Below are positions 22,501-32,760 of a stretch of DNA of 64,000 nucleotides, piece after piece. Within the stretch, counting starts at the first letter, position 1. The number at the start of each line of letters is the position of its first letter. The stretch comes from Streblospio benedicti (Eukaryota; Annelida; Polychaeta; Spionida; Spionidae), in assembly GCA_019095985.1 (NCBI GenBank), contig CM032660.1, positions 61,437,329 to 61,501,328 on the forward strand, read 5' to 3'. Both the position numbers and the translations under genes were made by a program. The notes under the pieces are model-generated. The model was not told the DNA's origin. It was given only the letters and a program-made list of their open reading frames with translations, and ran no database searches.

Positions 22501-22797
22501 TAGCTTATTCTATTTACAAATTTTTAGATCTTTGATGGTTTGTGATAAAAAAAACTCCTATACTATAGGCCTACGATTTACTTTTATAAGGCTATGTACT
22601 GCACAGTACCTATTACATATTGTAAAAAAGTGGATCACAATGAATATTTCAAGTTTTTTTTTAGTAAGTAGACACACCTTGTTTTGCTTTGGTTTGGGAA
22701 AGTTAATGAAAAACACTCCTTTCATAATCATATACTCACGGTCAGTATATCTTGAGTCACTTGAACATGTACCATAACAGCAATGCTTTGCAGGCAT
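13508..22797 (-). CDS. THAP zinc finger - DUF4806 protein gene (ten-exon model)
   Basis: Ten small exons with GT/AG borders chain in phase: 22797-22678, 22385-22214, 20920-20884, 19796-19697, 19330-19295, 17830-17698, 16493-16301, 15999-15844, 15466-15350 and 13587-13508. The total fits about 380 residues. Exons 1-2 give a THAP-type C2CH finger ([30 protein letters not shown]), a sequence-specific DNA-binding fold. Exons 4-6 give a Lys/Glu-rich linker ([24 protein letters not shown]). Exons 7-9 give DUF4806 ([54 protein letters not shown]). Exon 10 is an acidic tail ending EDSDSSE. Three exons are off frame by one base, each in an A run (see exon entries). The function of DUF4806 is unknown; a nuclear DNA-binding protein is inference. 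An alternative 5' exon at 21844-21809 would give a form without THAP. Confidence 0.7.
14560..15150 (-). mobile_element. Penelope-like element fossil (GIY-YIG part) with inverted ends
   Basis: On the minus strand the central part reads [20 protein letters not shown], the GIY-YIG endonuclease signature of Penelope-like retroelements. The block is bounded by about 60-bp inverted repeats (TGCTAGATAACTAACATTG, GTTAGTGACAC and a partly matching stretch). It lies in the last intron of the THAP-DUF4806 gene. It is broken and has lost its reverse transcriptase. Confidence 0.7.
15350..15466 (-). CDS. Exon 9: end of DUF4806
   Basis: Acceptor ATGGTTGCAG, donor TCAA|GTAAGG. It reads [20 protein letters not shown] and [18 protein letters not shown]. 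If the donor is not used the frame stops 9 bases later (TGA at 15339-15341), a possible shorter form. Confidence 0.75.
15844..15999 (-). CDS. Exon 8: DUF4806 core
   Basis: Acceptor GAATCTACAG, donor CTAG|GTATGT. It reads [20 protein letters not shown], then [16 protein letters not shown], then in a second frame [12 protein letters not shown]. The exon is one base short of the 157 nt expected; the change falls in an A8 run (15882-15889). Without it the frame would end at a TAG on the splice junction. Confidence 0.8.
   Translation of the reverse strand: MKHLGTIGGLNDRDVVRRLMGECMSIELSQTFNWKGIKKMDSKALMCAESF
16301..16493 (-). CDS. Exon 7: coiled helix and start of DUF4806
   Basis: Acceptor TTTGTTTCAG, donor TTA|GTAAGT, 193 nt. 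It reads [20 protein letters not shown], then LYSRLE, then [20 protein letters not shown]. The helix before LPxxSxxEfxxLEexL is the standard DUF4806 lead-in. Confidence 0.8.
17698..17830 (-). CDS. Exon 6: acidic then basic linker
   Basis: Acceptor TTCACATTCAAG, donor ATG|GTATGA. It reads [20 protein letters not shown], then, after a frame change in an A5 run (17744-17748), [15 protein letters not shown]. The exon is 133 nt against 132 expected. Confidence 0.6.
18045..19206 (+). pseudogene. 5'-truncated L2/CR1-type LINE, reverse-transcriptase end and 3' tail
   Basis: Non-LTR retrotransposon 3' part, opposite in strand to the host gene whose intron it occupies. It reads [11 protein letters not shown], then [13 protein letters not shown] (the YADD catalytic box, about 18200-18240), WMAINKL, then [62 protein letters not shown] and the end [16 protein letters not shown] at 19062. 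One frame runs through with two stops (18331-18333 and 18532-18534). The 3' end has GGCGCAGATTACAAATTCTG followed by (ATT)n, typical of L2/CR1 tails that end in short repeats instead of poly(A). Fingers and endonuclease are missing. Confidence 0.9.
19295..19330 (-). CDS. Exon 5: 36-nt microexon
   Basis: Acceptor TTTTCCAACAG and donor CAG|GTGATA. It reads [11 protein letters not shown] between split codons, and both borders match the neighbours' phases. Confidence 0.55.
19697..19796 (-). CDS. Exon 4: basic linker
   Basis: Acceptor TTATTTTCAG, donor AAA|GTAGGT, 100 nt. It reads [20 protein letters not shown], then [12 protein letters not shown]. The EARKK..KAxxxxDLxS pattern is common before DUF4806 domains. 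Confidence 0.65.
20884..20920 (-). CDS. Exon 3: 37-nt microexon
   Basis: Acceptor GTGTAG (weak pyrimidine tract), donor AAA|GTAAAT. It reads [12 protein letters not shown] plus one base. It starts in phase 0 and ends in phase 1, exactly what is needed to join exon 2 to exon 4. Chosen by phase and splice sites rather than homology. Confidence 0.45.
21809..21844 (-). CDS. Candidate alternative first exon ([12 protein letters not shown])
   Basis: A perfect CAG|GTAAAT donor at 21808 ends a short open stretch with ATG at 21842-21844. It encodes 12 codons and ends in phase 0, as exon 2 does, so it could splice to the exon at 20920 and give a roughly 295-residue protein without the THAP finger. Supported only by splice signal and phase. 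Confidence 0.35.
22214..22385 (-). CDS. Exon 2: second half of the THAP finger
   Basis: Acceptor TTTTCAAAG, donor ACG|GTGAGT. It reads [18 protein letters not shown], then in the next frame [19 protein letters not shown] and PIPAT. The exon is 172 nt where 171 is expected; the frame changes at an A4 run (22322-22325). Confidence 0.75.
22678..22797 (-). CDS. Exon 1: first half of the THAP finger
   Basis: ATG at 22797. 40 codons starting [20 protein letters not shown] and ending FPKPKQNK, donor AAG|GTGTGT. Phase 0. The Cys pair of the C2CH motif is here. Confidence 0.75.
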
Positions 22798-22799
22798 TT

Positions 22800-24319
22800 T
22801 TCACAATGTAGACTATATAGACTAAAATGATTTAAAGCTTGATGAAATGCTAATTTCGTTAGTCACACATAAAATACACCGACACAGAACAGTTAATCTA
22901 GAAATTAGAATTGTAAACAAAACAGTATTTATTCTAGTCTAATAAGGCCTCGCTCGTTAAACACTAGGGAACGTAGTTGAAAAGTCTATGGATTTCAGCT
23001 GTCAATCAGCGCACCTGTTTTTCCCAGAATTGATATGGGCTTGTTACTAAAGATAAAGATAAAGTTTATTTAAAGTCGATATAGATTACAACAATAAACA
23101 CAAGCTCTAAGGAGCTTTTGATCGACTCATTCATACACAGTCACACGTGCGCATAATACACATACACAATACATTAATTACAAATAATTAGAGCATAAAG
23201 CACCTGACGAAGTAACACGATTATACTAAACATAGCTTTATACTAAACATAGCTTGCGTGCAGAATGCTATGGGTGAAGCCTAGTCTCTCAAAAGACCTT
23301 ATATCTAATAGTTTTTATTTCTATTATTACATAGACCACTCGTGTCAACGAGCAAGTACAATTGTGACGGCCTCTAGCTCTAATAGATATAAGATCATTT
23401 AAAGGCCTTGAGATAGGCTAGGTGAAGCCATGCAGATGTGATTTGATGGACTAGCCGATGTTGTGAGCCTAATTTCTATCATCTTGAAGCTGTCTTCAAT
23501 GATTTTAATGTGAAGATGTTATTTCAAAGAAAACTGCCATGATTAATCTATTTATTTTGTATGAGTATGTGTTGTGAAGGATAAGCTTGAGTAACTGATT
23601 TTGTGATTTTTTAACTTTTTTTTTAATCAATGAATCTTGAACCGTCTATTAAGAAAAGGATTTGGACAACTAAAAACTGCATAAGATATCACCTTTTTAA
23701 AGCATATATTCACTTTTGTTCACAGCTTTGAAAAGCATTTGTCATTTATTTGTCATTTATTTTGATAATAAATCTTAAAGCAAAAAAACAAACAAAAAAA
23801 CAAAAACACCTGACTGTCCTGACTAATGCCACGTATACATTGTAGATCGAGGGCCAATGAGTCAGCACAACGAATATCCCCATGACCTCAACAAGATTGG
23901 CCAATACAATATTTACACTTGCAAGATTCGTCATTGTGTAATGCAAATAGTACCTGTAATAGTAATAACAAGGTCTACTACATACATTATATACAGCATA
24001 AAATATAATAATATATGCAAATTCAGAGTGTGCCACACTTTGCCACAAAAAATTTCCATTTTACCATACTTTAAAAAAATAAATAAAAAATATATGGGGG
24101 TGGGGTACCGGGTGGGGTGGGGAGGATGCATATTTGCCATCGATTGCACCTACGAAAAAAATATGAATATGATGTCAGGGGAATTGTCCAAAGAATAACG
24201 TAGGGTCTAACATAATGATTTTTGCCATTCAAAGTGTCGCGATTTGTGTACACTGAAAAGGGATACTAGTATTACCCCCACTGCACCCACACCCCCACGA
24301 CTCGCTTGTATTACCCCCA
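22800..24319. other. No recognisable gene
   Basis: AT-rich. A GATAAA-repeat phrase followed by a TTTATTTAAAGTC-type tail near 23045 could be the 3' end of a decayed LINE. G-rich tracts occur near 24095-24125. Confidence 0.4.
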
Positions 24320-24453
24320 CATAGGCAGATCCAGGTTTTTGGAAAAGGGGGTGGGGGGCGCACTTTGGGATTTCATGAAAAACCCTATGAAAATGAAGTA
24401 TTTTGGTGGGAAGGGGGGGGGGGGCGCCCAGGTCCCCCCTGGATCTGCCTATG
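24320..24453. mobile_element. CATAGGCAGATCC-family MITE, copy A1
   Basis: 134 bp from CATAGGCAGATCCAGG to CCTGGATCTGCCTATG. The interior reads GGGATTTCATGAAAAACCCT, then ATGAAGTATTTTGGTGGGA. Flanking 5-mers (CCCCA/CCCTC) are only partly alike. Confidence 0.8.
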
Positions 24454-24931
24454 CCCTCACACCCCCATGACCTAGCGCAGTAAACATCCCGTCTAATCTA
24501 AGCTTACTAGAACGTATCTCACACATAAATAATGAATGATCCTTTATTTTTACTGTTTGTTCATTTCTTCTAAATAGAGTATAACAGAATCAAAATTTAA
24601 AATTAATCTACATCAAATAAGCAGTAATTAAACACACTTTTATTATGAAAGAGGCGTTGACAACTTTTCACTATCAAATTAATTATGTCCGTGTCCGTCA
24701 ATACAGGCTCTGTACATATCTGATATTGATTACATCGACATCAAATAAAAAGAGTTGCTCAGTTACAGGACATTTTAGTGGTGTTCTGTCCGTTGCTAGG
24801 TGAGGACAATTTAGTTGACTTTCCCATCACCAAGACGGAATAGCCGTCAGTTTAGCTTGAGAAGTTGTTGCGACAACATCGTAGGAACCAACACCCCGAA
24901 TCTCGTAGATTCGGGGCCCTTTTCAAACTAT

Positions 24932-25031
24932 NNNNNNNNNNNNNNNNNNNNNNNNNNNNNNNNNNNNNNNNNNNNNNNNNNNNNNNNNNNNNNNNNNNNN
25001 NNNNNNNNNNNNNNNNNNNNNNNNNNNNNNN
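24932..25031. other. Assembly gap (100 N)
   Basis: Exactly 100 N, the usual placeholder for a gap of unknown size. Confidence 0.99.
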
Positions 25032-26396
25032 TTTCTGTTTAAAGACTACCCGGGAGACAACCCTAAATCGGGATCCCTAAAACCCGGTCTCTTTATTGAG
25101 GTGGTCTTGATTAAAAGTCGTTCTCGGATTGAACACCAAAACATGGCTATAACTGTCAGGGAAACGTAATTATCAAATTGCACGAAATGTGGGGCCAGGT
25201 TACATGCATCCTAGATTCGCCTTTGTCATTGGACGCTACAACAGACAACTACATTGCACATCATTCACCAAATATATGTATTCTTTATAGACGGAGCAAG
25301 CAAGTGTGAAATAGAATAACACCATTATCTTCTCAGGTTCGCACCCTTAACATTGATAATGGCCATTGTTTTCTCGTTGTCAACTAGCACTAGAACAATA
25401 GCAGTTCATGGCGATACTGATGGTGAGATCATTAATGAAAAACAATGTAACATTGATACGAGTATCTGACAATCAGATCATCTTTAATGATTCTACTTTG
25501 TCATTGTCAATGCCAGGAAAGTCAAGTTCATACTTCAATTGTTCGTTTGTTAATCTCAGTTTTCCATATCTGTTTCTTCAATGTTCCATTTAACAGACAC
25601 GATAGCTAATACATTGTTTGAGATGTTGCCAAACGAGAACTGGTGGTGTTTGTACGTTGTTGCGAATGGACATGTGAGATGTACGGTAATGTATGGTCTA
25701 TCCCAAGGCTCCGTTTGGAGATGCGGTGATATGTGTGAATGGGAGGCTCTCTTTTTAGAGATGTGTCATGTTGTATTACGTGTTTTGTGCTGTTCGCGGG
25801 ATTCTCTGCTGTCCTTGTATTGCTTCTTTCATAGGTGTGGCCGGTATATTTTGGGCTAGGTCGTTTGCAATTCCCAGAAAGACAACTTTGAGCTACGATA
25901 TGGCCTTGCTGACATGCTTTGTCTATTTTCCAGAACTAAAAAGCCCTAGGACACTGCCACAGCATTGACTCATATGCAATGAAAAATCTTGTTCACATTG
26001 GGAATGTACCAATGCCGGAAGCAGGTCATGATCATTAGGTGTGGAAAACATTGTATCAAGTGTGAGTGTTTTGTTTCAAGCAGTATGAAACATTGCAAAC
26101 AATGTTGAAAATTAACTTAAAATGGTTGTGTAGACGGAATACTAAGTGGCAAAGTGCCTAAAATCTCATCACTTTTTATAAAAACAAAATCCCTCCAAAA
26201 AGTAAACGCTGACCAGTGTTTGGAAACATACGTATAATACAAATAAACAATATAGGAATTCTCTAGCCCTTGCAGGTCTGAAGACACCGAGTCGCGTGAG
26301 GTGTCAATGTGACACATTTTTTGTTGCTAATTTTTTAAACGTTTTGACTGAAAGATTCTCATAGATCCGTAACTTCATGGACTTTGAACTCTTCAT
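25032..26396. other. No recognisable gene
   Basis: Right after the gap, about 80 bp (CGGTCTCTTTATTGAGGTGG) resemble the family at 42022 and 63448. The open frames at 25408-25968 have no domain I recognise and look like chance. Confidence 0.4.
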
Positions 26397-26728
26397 TACG
26401 TGCTTCCTTGGCCTAATGGATAGGGCGTTGGACTCGTGACCAGAAGGTTGTGGGTTCGATTTCCGGTCTGATGGTGGGTGTTGAGCAAACCTACCTCTAA
26501 CAGGTTGCACACTGCTCCGTGGTACCTACACGTTATATAGGTACAGGTCAGGCGAGTGAACGCTAATGTGAGCGATTAGCACGGTAGCAATGTGCTGTAT
26601 GCTCCCCGGGGAGTTGAGTATGATATAGTGTGACAAGGATGCCAATGACCTGGTGTAAATATGTAAAGTCGCTAGAGCACGATAACAGTGAATTGCGACT
26701 ATAAATAATCACATTTACATTTACATAG
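26397..26728 (+). mobile_element. tRNA-derived SINE
   Basis: The head looks like a tRNA: A-box-like TGGCCTAATGG, a loop in GTTGGACTCGTGACCAGA, B box GGTTCGATTTC. The body is TGTTGAGCAAACCTACCTCT to CTCCCCGGGGAGTTGAG, and the tail CCAATGACCTGGTGTAAAT, GCGACTATAAATAATCACAT, ending in (TTTACA)n. Confidence 0.85.
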
Positions 26729-27225
26729 CCATAACTTACACATACTTTTGGCTAAGCATCAAGATTTGCCAGCTACAAACCATCGTCAGTACGGGGTAAT
26801 CTCAATTACAGTGCCTTGTAGACAGTCTTACAGTATATATTTTCTATCACTTGTGAATTGATTAATAACCCATAAAAAGATTGAGACGGGTGATTTAAAA
26901 TGCATCACACTATATATGATTGTCCTGATGGCGTCCTACATCTACGGCTACTGAAAAGAACACACACACGATAATTAGTCTACCATTTCGGTCACCATTT
27001 CTATTTGTGCGTTTTTTCCAGACCATAGCTCAGAGTGTACTTTAACACGCGCATGTCTGGCGACCATAACGATTAAACAAGGACGTTGTTAAGAAAGCAT
27101 CCAATCTTAGTGGTTTAATGAGCTTTTAACAGTATATTTATTTCTGGGAGGTAAAAACAATGCCTCGCGTACTTCTCTAACATTGAATGGAAGGGGGTGA
27201 GGGTGGGAGTGGAGATGGGATATGG

Positions 27226-27880
27226 CGTTCCAATGGGATATGTATATGAATGGACGGTGTCCAGTTTGACATGAGTTTGAAAGAAGTGATTAGAATGGAT
27301 GGGAAACCAGTTCTAATTTGATTCGAATTTGATTCCATTTTGAAACAAAAAACGTATTCCCATGTGAGCAAAAATCGCAAAAAAAAATAATTTCCAAAAA
27401 CGTTCCAATGTGAGATGTATATGAATGGATGGTGTCCAATTTGATTTGAATTTGAATGAACTGATTAGAATGGGTTGGAGACCAGTTCCAATTTGGTTCC
27501 AATTGGTAAAAATATGTTCCAATGTGACCAAAAATCGTAAAAAATGATTTTAAGGTATCAAAACGTTCCAATGTGATATGCATATGAATTGATGGTGTCC
27601 AATTCGACATGAATTTGAAAGACCTGACAAGATTGGATGAAAAAAAGTTCCAATTTGATTACAATTAAAAAAATATATGTTCCAACGTGACCAATAATGG
27701 AGAAAAATATGATTTTATAAGGAAAAACGTTCCAATGTGATATGTATATGATTTGATAGTGTCGAATTTGACATGAGTTTGAAAGTACTGATAGGAATGC
27801 ATGGAAACTAATTTCTAAATAGTTCAAATTTGAAAAAATACATGTTCCATGTGAAGAAAATTTTAAAAAAAACAACAACT
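27226..27880. repeat. Four tandem units of about 165 bp
   Basis: Units start at 27226, 27400, 27563 and 27728 with CGTTCCAATG(T/G)GA and share ATGTATATGAATGGA, GGTGTCCAATTTGA, TTTGAAAGA and AGTTCCAATTTG. They diverge by perhaps 15-25 percent. The minus-strand open frames here only read the repeat (repeated IGTF and NWNW-like peptides). Confidence 0.85.
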
Positions 27881-27911
27881 ATTCAATGTGTTTCTCCATT
27901 GTCTTATGTAC

Positions 27912-28276
27912 AATGTAGCTTGATAAAAAGTACGTTGAAACTCTGTCTTGGATGATGAGGACACTATGAAATATCTTTAAATGCTTTTTTTATTCTAGCG
28001 ATTTTAATTCCTTATGTCTTAATAATGTAATTCAAATATACTATGTGTTTAATAAAAAAGATGCTTTCATTTAATTGCCTATTTATTAGTTGGGTTGGAA
28101 TTTGTAAATGTATCTTTTAGGAAATAAATACGATTCTAGCAGGAGTATAATAATATTCCAATTGTTGGTTTTCGGTCAAATCAAGATCGATCCTTCATTA
28201 TAAAGAATCATTACAATGAAGGGTTGGTCTTCAAAAATTATATGTCAGGGGGACAGAGAGAGGGTTAAATCATCCC
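27912..28276. repeat. 365-bp dispersed repeat, copy 1
   Basis: Begins AATGTAGCTTGATAAAAAGT and contains TTGGATGATGAGGACA, TTAATTGCCTATTTATTAGT and AGAGAGGGTTAAATCATCCC. The second copy is at 33331-33690, in the same orientation, about 85-90 percent alike. No coding content. Confidence 0.8.
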
Positions 28277-28967
28277 TCTCATCTCATACGAGGATATTGA
28301 GATGAGAAATCTTGATACCCTAGAGGAGGATAGTCATACACTCTCCGAGGCTTCAAAGCCTTAAGATTCCTGCCAAAGGCTGTAGTATGAACTGATGATA
28401 CACACAGACGGTACCTTGTCATATTAAACCTCGAAGGGGTGGACTTAAGATAAGAAAACTGTGGGGTCACAACTATGAATTACCCCTTGGGACATGAAAT
28501 TGTGGGCCTATTTGGGTTGCCGTAATACATGTACATACCTACTGTGTCACCGTGTCCATTAAGACATTCTAAAAAGTCCAGCTGTCACTTTTGTATGAAG
28601 TCTACACAGAAAAATATATATGTCCATATGTATAGTTAACAAATTTCAAAATATCAATTTATATGGTAAAATTTTCTAACAAAAAACGGTTGTGTCGCCA
28701 TGCTAGTTTTACCACATCTAGGACCCGCTATGTATAAATATAAAGTTCGTTTTGAAAAATTGCAGGCCCTTTAAATTTTGTTTGACCCATTATCTCAATT
28801 TGGCTGCTCAAACGTGCTATTCCAATTTCCAATGTAGCTTGATTCTGGTGTATATAATACCGCTGTGCACTTCGCGTTCGTGTTACTTTATTTGTGTGTG
28901 GTCATGCAAAGCACAAAAAACACCTGCAATATAGCAATTAAATGATTGTAGTCAGTGTTCGCAAACA

Positions 28968-29410
28968 TCACATTATAAAATCATGGTATACTAACATAAA
29001 CATTGCTTGATAAGAATAGTAAGCTCGGCATAGATAAACAAATATTGCATATGCGTTCTCCCACAAATAATCCAGGCCCTCATACCTGAACATTTTCAAA
29101 GGAGGACATTGCAAAACGTCACTCACAAAAGAGGTCACAATACAGTTGCCTGTCATTTTACATGCAAAAACCGCAGAAAACATAATCAGCAAAAGCATGG
29201 ATGTGAGAGTCGACAGATGTACATAAAGATAGAAAAAGCATATAACCATGCCATCCGCGCGTCTCTTGAACATAAAAACAAACTCTTATGAAACACACTG
29301 CACTTCCATTGAAAAATAGACCAGAGATGCAGAGGAGCGCACTGGCAGCTGGAAGAATGTACATTTCAATGTAGTACAAGGTCTCAGTTGATCATCGAGG
29401 ACATTATGTG
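28968..29410 (-). CDS. Possible GPCR-like exon (TM1 to TM3), weak
   Basis: On the minus strand one frame gives a hydrophobic stretch LPAASALLCISGLFFNGSAV, with the N-G spacing of GPCR helix 1. The next frame gives YLYVHLSTLTSMLLLIMFSA and VFA followed by an NAYAIFVYLC segment, like helices 2 and 3 of peptide receptors. The frames differ by one base, near a T5 run at about 29275-29282. I cannot name a receptor family, and AT-rich DNA easily makes hydrophobic frames. It could be chance or a decayed receptor. Confidence 0.2.
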
Positions 29411-31466
29411 ATGCTGAATGTCATGTCATTTGTTTTGCACTGGATATAATTAGGTTATGGGGACGAGTAGATTTATGAGGAAAAATTAATCTATTTCAAG
29501 CTTTTTGATGTTTATTATAGTGTAAAAATGAAGGACAATATGTTTTGAAATGAACCTTTTATCATCAATCATAATACATTTTGTGGACACCAACCCGTGG
29601 GAACAAATAGTGACTCCTTCTTTGCAGGCCTATGAGGTTGTATGGGATAAATGATCAAATTTCACATGTTTAATGTTTATAATATTATAAGTAATAAAGA
29701 ACAACACGTGGTTTTAAATGAACCTTTTATCGTTAATAGTTTTCCTAATATGACAGATTTTGAGGATACCATCAGGTTGCAGTATTTAATGATCGTCAAT
29801 GTTGAAAGGCCAATACATGTATATCAAAAGTAAATTTGTGTAGTAGGAATGTTTAGTACCAAATTTCTATTTAATTGTGAAAGCAAGTCTTCACAAATGT
29901 TGATATACTTGAAGATATATGTGTTCAAAAAAAACTTACTCGGGATTCTTTAAAATTTTGTTCATGAATTATCAACGCTTTTGTATTGATTTGCAAGAAA
30001 TTTAAGAAAATCGGTGGTTTTCAAACTTCAAATGCCTGTAAAATGAACAACTGAAGAGATATAAAACAATGCTTTCTACATAATTATATAAAGTTAGTTA
30101 TTGAAAAGAGTCTTTTTGATCATTCTGGTGTTTATCTCTCAGTTATGTGGTACACATGGAAGGTGGAAAGTTGTAAAATTTTCACTTAATTCTTCATAAC
30201 AATTTTTCTATTGACCTGTATATTTCAAACCATGCTATATCATTATATACAATTATTACCTACATAACCATGTGTAATTTGTAAAAGTGAAGCAATAGAA
30301 ATAGAGAAAATGAAAGTTTAGTAAAAGCCTAAAATAGCGTCACTCTAGGTCCCCTTAACCCAGCTCTCTGACGGTCGGCATGACCTCCTGAAAGAGTTTG
30401 TGAATTATTGTGCCAATTATCAATTGCCTTCATGTACCCTGAGCATGTGCTAAGGAAGTGAGAACACTTACTCTAGAACCCTAAACTAAAGGAAGCAGGC
30501 AGAGACAAACTGAGATTTGCGATTAATTATGTATAGGCGTGCTTTCATCTTGATTTACTCTTCTGCACTTCAAATGTAGGACAGCAATAACAACAAAAAG
30601 ATGATACCCGGGTGCTGGAAGCTCTATTGGGTTACAAGTTGCACGTTATCTCATCAAACATTTCCTTTAATATGTGGCATTACACATGCATAATAGATTT
30701 AAATGCAATTTTGAGTATCTATTATGGAAGAGTTTCCATTTGTAGCTTTGATTTATGATGTAATAGAAAACCATTTTTGTGCCTTTGGTATAGATGGTAA
30801 TTGTAATGGTGTTACACGTTGGGTATGCATACACTTGGGATTTGTTGGTTACAGACTTCAAACTTTGTGTGCATTGGTTTTGGGAATATGCAGTTAAATA
30901 AATGAACAAAGCAATTATAGGTGTAGTACATTTTATAACTGTAATGGTCTATATGCCCTGCTGCATCCCACCATCCTTTACCTATTTCTAGTTTATAATG
31001 TTCGTTGCACCATAACTTATTAACATGTTCTCAAGGTTTCTGCTATGATGGAAGCCAACAATTGCTAACAATGTTTTGAATCAAGCTGAAATTGATTATA
31101 TTCGTCTAATTAACCATCAACGGAGAAGGATAACATGACGCTAATTAAGCAATGAACTCTTATTTTCACCTTGCTGCACTAGGTAAAGCGCCGCTGGTTA
31201 TCTATTATGAGACAATATTGTTTACGAGAATTCACTCATTTCCGGTGCCCCTCCCTCCAAGCTAATGAGACAAGGCCACATAAAGAAAGGGGCCTGTGTC
31301 TCCAGCTCTCTCTTTACACACGTTATAACTAGCAGCTACTTGTACGTATGTTTGACGTCTCTTCCACCTACCTGTACATTGACTACATTAGCCATGCAGA
31401 CGACAACCAACTCTAGTATGCATGGCATATACACCTATGGCCACGTCTGAATACAAATAAGTTGTA
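29411..31466. other. No recognisable gene
   Basis: AT-rich, no repeat or exon recognised. The ORF at 30667-30909 (minus) shows no domain. Confidence 0.45.
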
Positions 31467-31790
31467 TAAGGGAACGATCATAAATAATGATACCAGGGGG
31501 GTCGTCCAAAAAGTGGGCGGGGGAGGGGTCGTCCAACTTTTCTGATTCCCTTTGGGGGGTCGCTGAACCTTTTTATTACACTACAGTATTTTTGTTTCAA
31601 ATACTTTTTTAGCAATTGTACAGAAATGCAATGACTATGTAGAGGACTTTTGCTTTAGCAGGGGGTGGGGGGGGGGAGAGGTCACTCAACTTTTTCAAAT
31701 GTTGATGGGGAGGTCAGTTAACTTTTTCTTCGGGCTCCAAAAAATGGATGACCCCCCCCCCTGTATCATTATTTATGATCCATTCCCTAA
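31467..31790. mobile_element. MITE with AAGGGAACGATCATAAATAA ends
   Basis: The left end TAAGGGAACGATCATAAATA continues to ATGATAC and G5. It is mirrored by CCCTGTATCATTATTTATGA, TCCATTCCCT at the right. The interior has G-rich stretches with GTCGTCCAACTTTT and GTCACTCAACTTTTT. Related ends occur at about 19967 and 60935. Confidence 0.7.
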
Positions 31791-32265
31791 TATCGTTGTT
31801 GGATTCATTCTTTGAATATGGGCTTTGGTAGATTTAATACTTTAAATCTGATTTTATTGAAATACTAGTACACATGGCGCACACACCATCCCATGATGCT
31901 GGGGCCATGGTTCAAGAATGCAAATAACTTTTCTCCTTTACTACCCAAGTCTGTGCCGTTTGTCAGTGTGCTACACAACAACTTGCTGTGTCTGCCTCAA
32001 CTTTGGTTGGGTGCCTTTTACCTGTTCACGTAAAAATATCTGTAAAAACATCCTGAATCTATCCACGAAAACATGTGTTTATTATTTTTTAATTAAAAAC
32101 CAACAAAAAAAAAAAAAAAAACAGTAAAATGGTCAAACAACATGATTTCGCATATCTAGTTACACTCCAGAAAGAACTACTTGTGGCAATGTATGTACAG
32201 AGCAGAGTTCATAATACAGGTTGAAGTCTTCCGTACATAGATACCTCAGGGTAGATTGTAGGAAT

Positions 32266-32760
32266 TGACCACGAGATTGGAGTGTCAATCGCAAAATTGA
32301 GCATGCTGAGGTCTGATTTACCCGAACGAAGTGAGGTAAATGAAATCAGTGGTCAATCACCATTTTACATGACTAAAATCCATTTTATTTTAAAATAAAT
32401 CATATTATAACATTCAATTTTGCGATTGACATGACAATCGAGTGGTCAATCATCTGTATTCTATCATGACTAAAATTTGGGGGAGCGTGTTTTTTATTTT
32501 AAAATAAATCATATTATAACATTCAACATTCAAGTCAATTTCGTTTGTTTGAGCGCGCGGAGCGTCAATTCCTACAGTTTTACCGGCGCGGAGGCGAGAA
32601 TCTAAACTGTTGATTCAGCGGCTGTATTGATATTGTGAGGAGATTAGACTAGCGCCGTGGTTTTATTTGGGAGCGTGTTTTCCATCGCAAAATTGAACAC
32701 AGAGATTGACCAATCAGCGTGGGTTATTGGCGGTGATTTTTCCATGGAATGATAGAATGT
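32266..32760. mobile_element. Foldback MITE, copy G1
   Basis: Contains TTGACCACGAGATTG...GTCAATCGCAAAATTGAGCA and the partner CAATTTTGCGATTGACATGA, CAATCGAGTGGTCAA, then TTCTATCATGACTAAAAT, TAAAATAAATCATATTATAA (twice) and the right end TGACCAATCAGCGT to GGAATGATAGAATG. Same family as 53806-54187. Confidence 0.7.

Noticed and set aside
25408-25968. Three overlapping plus-strand frames after the gap
   Set aside because: No domain, splice structure or codon bias that sets them apart from chance.
26397-26470. tRNA gene suggested by A- and B-box-like sequence
   Set aside because: No closed acceptor stem, and the same head continues into a SINE body in four copies.
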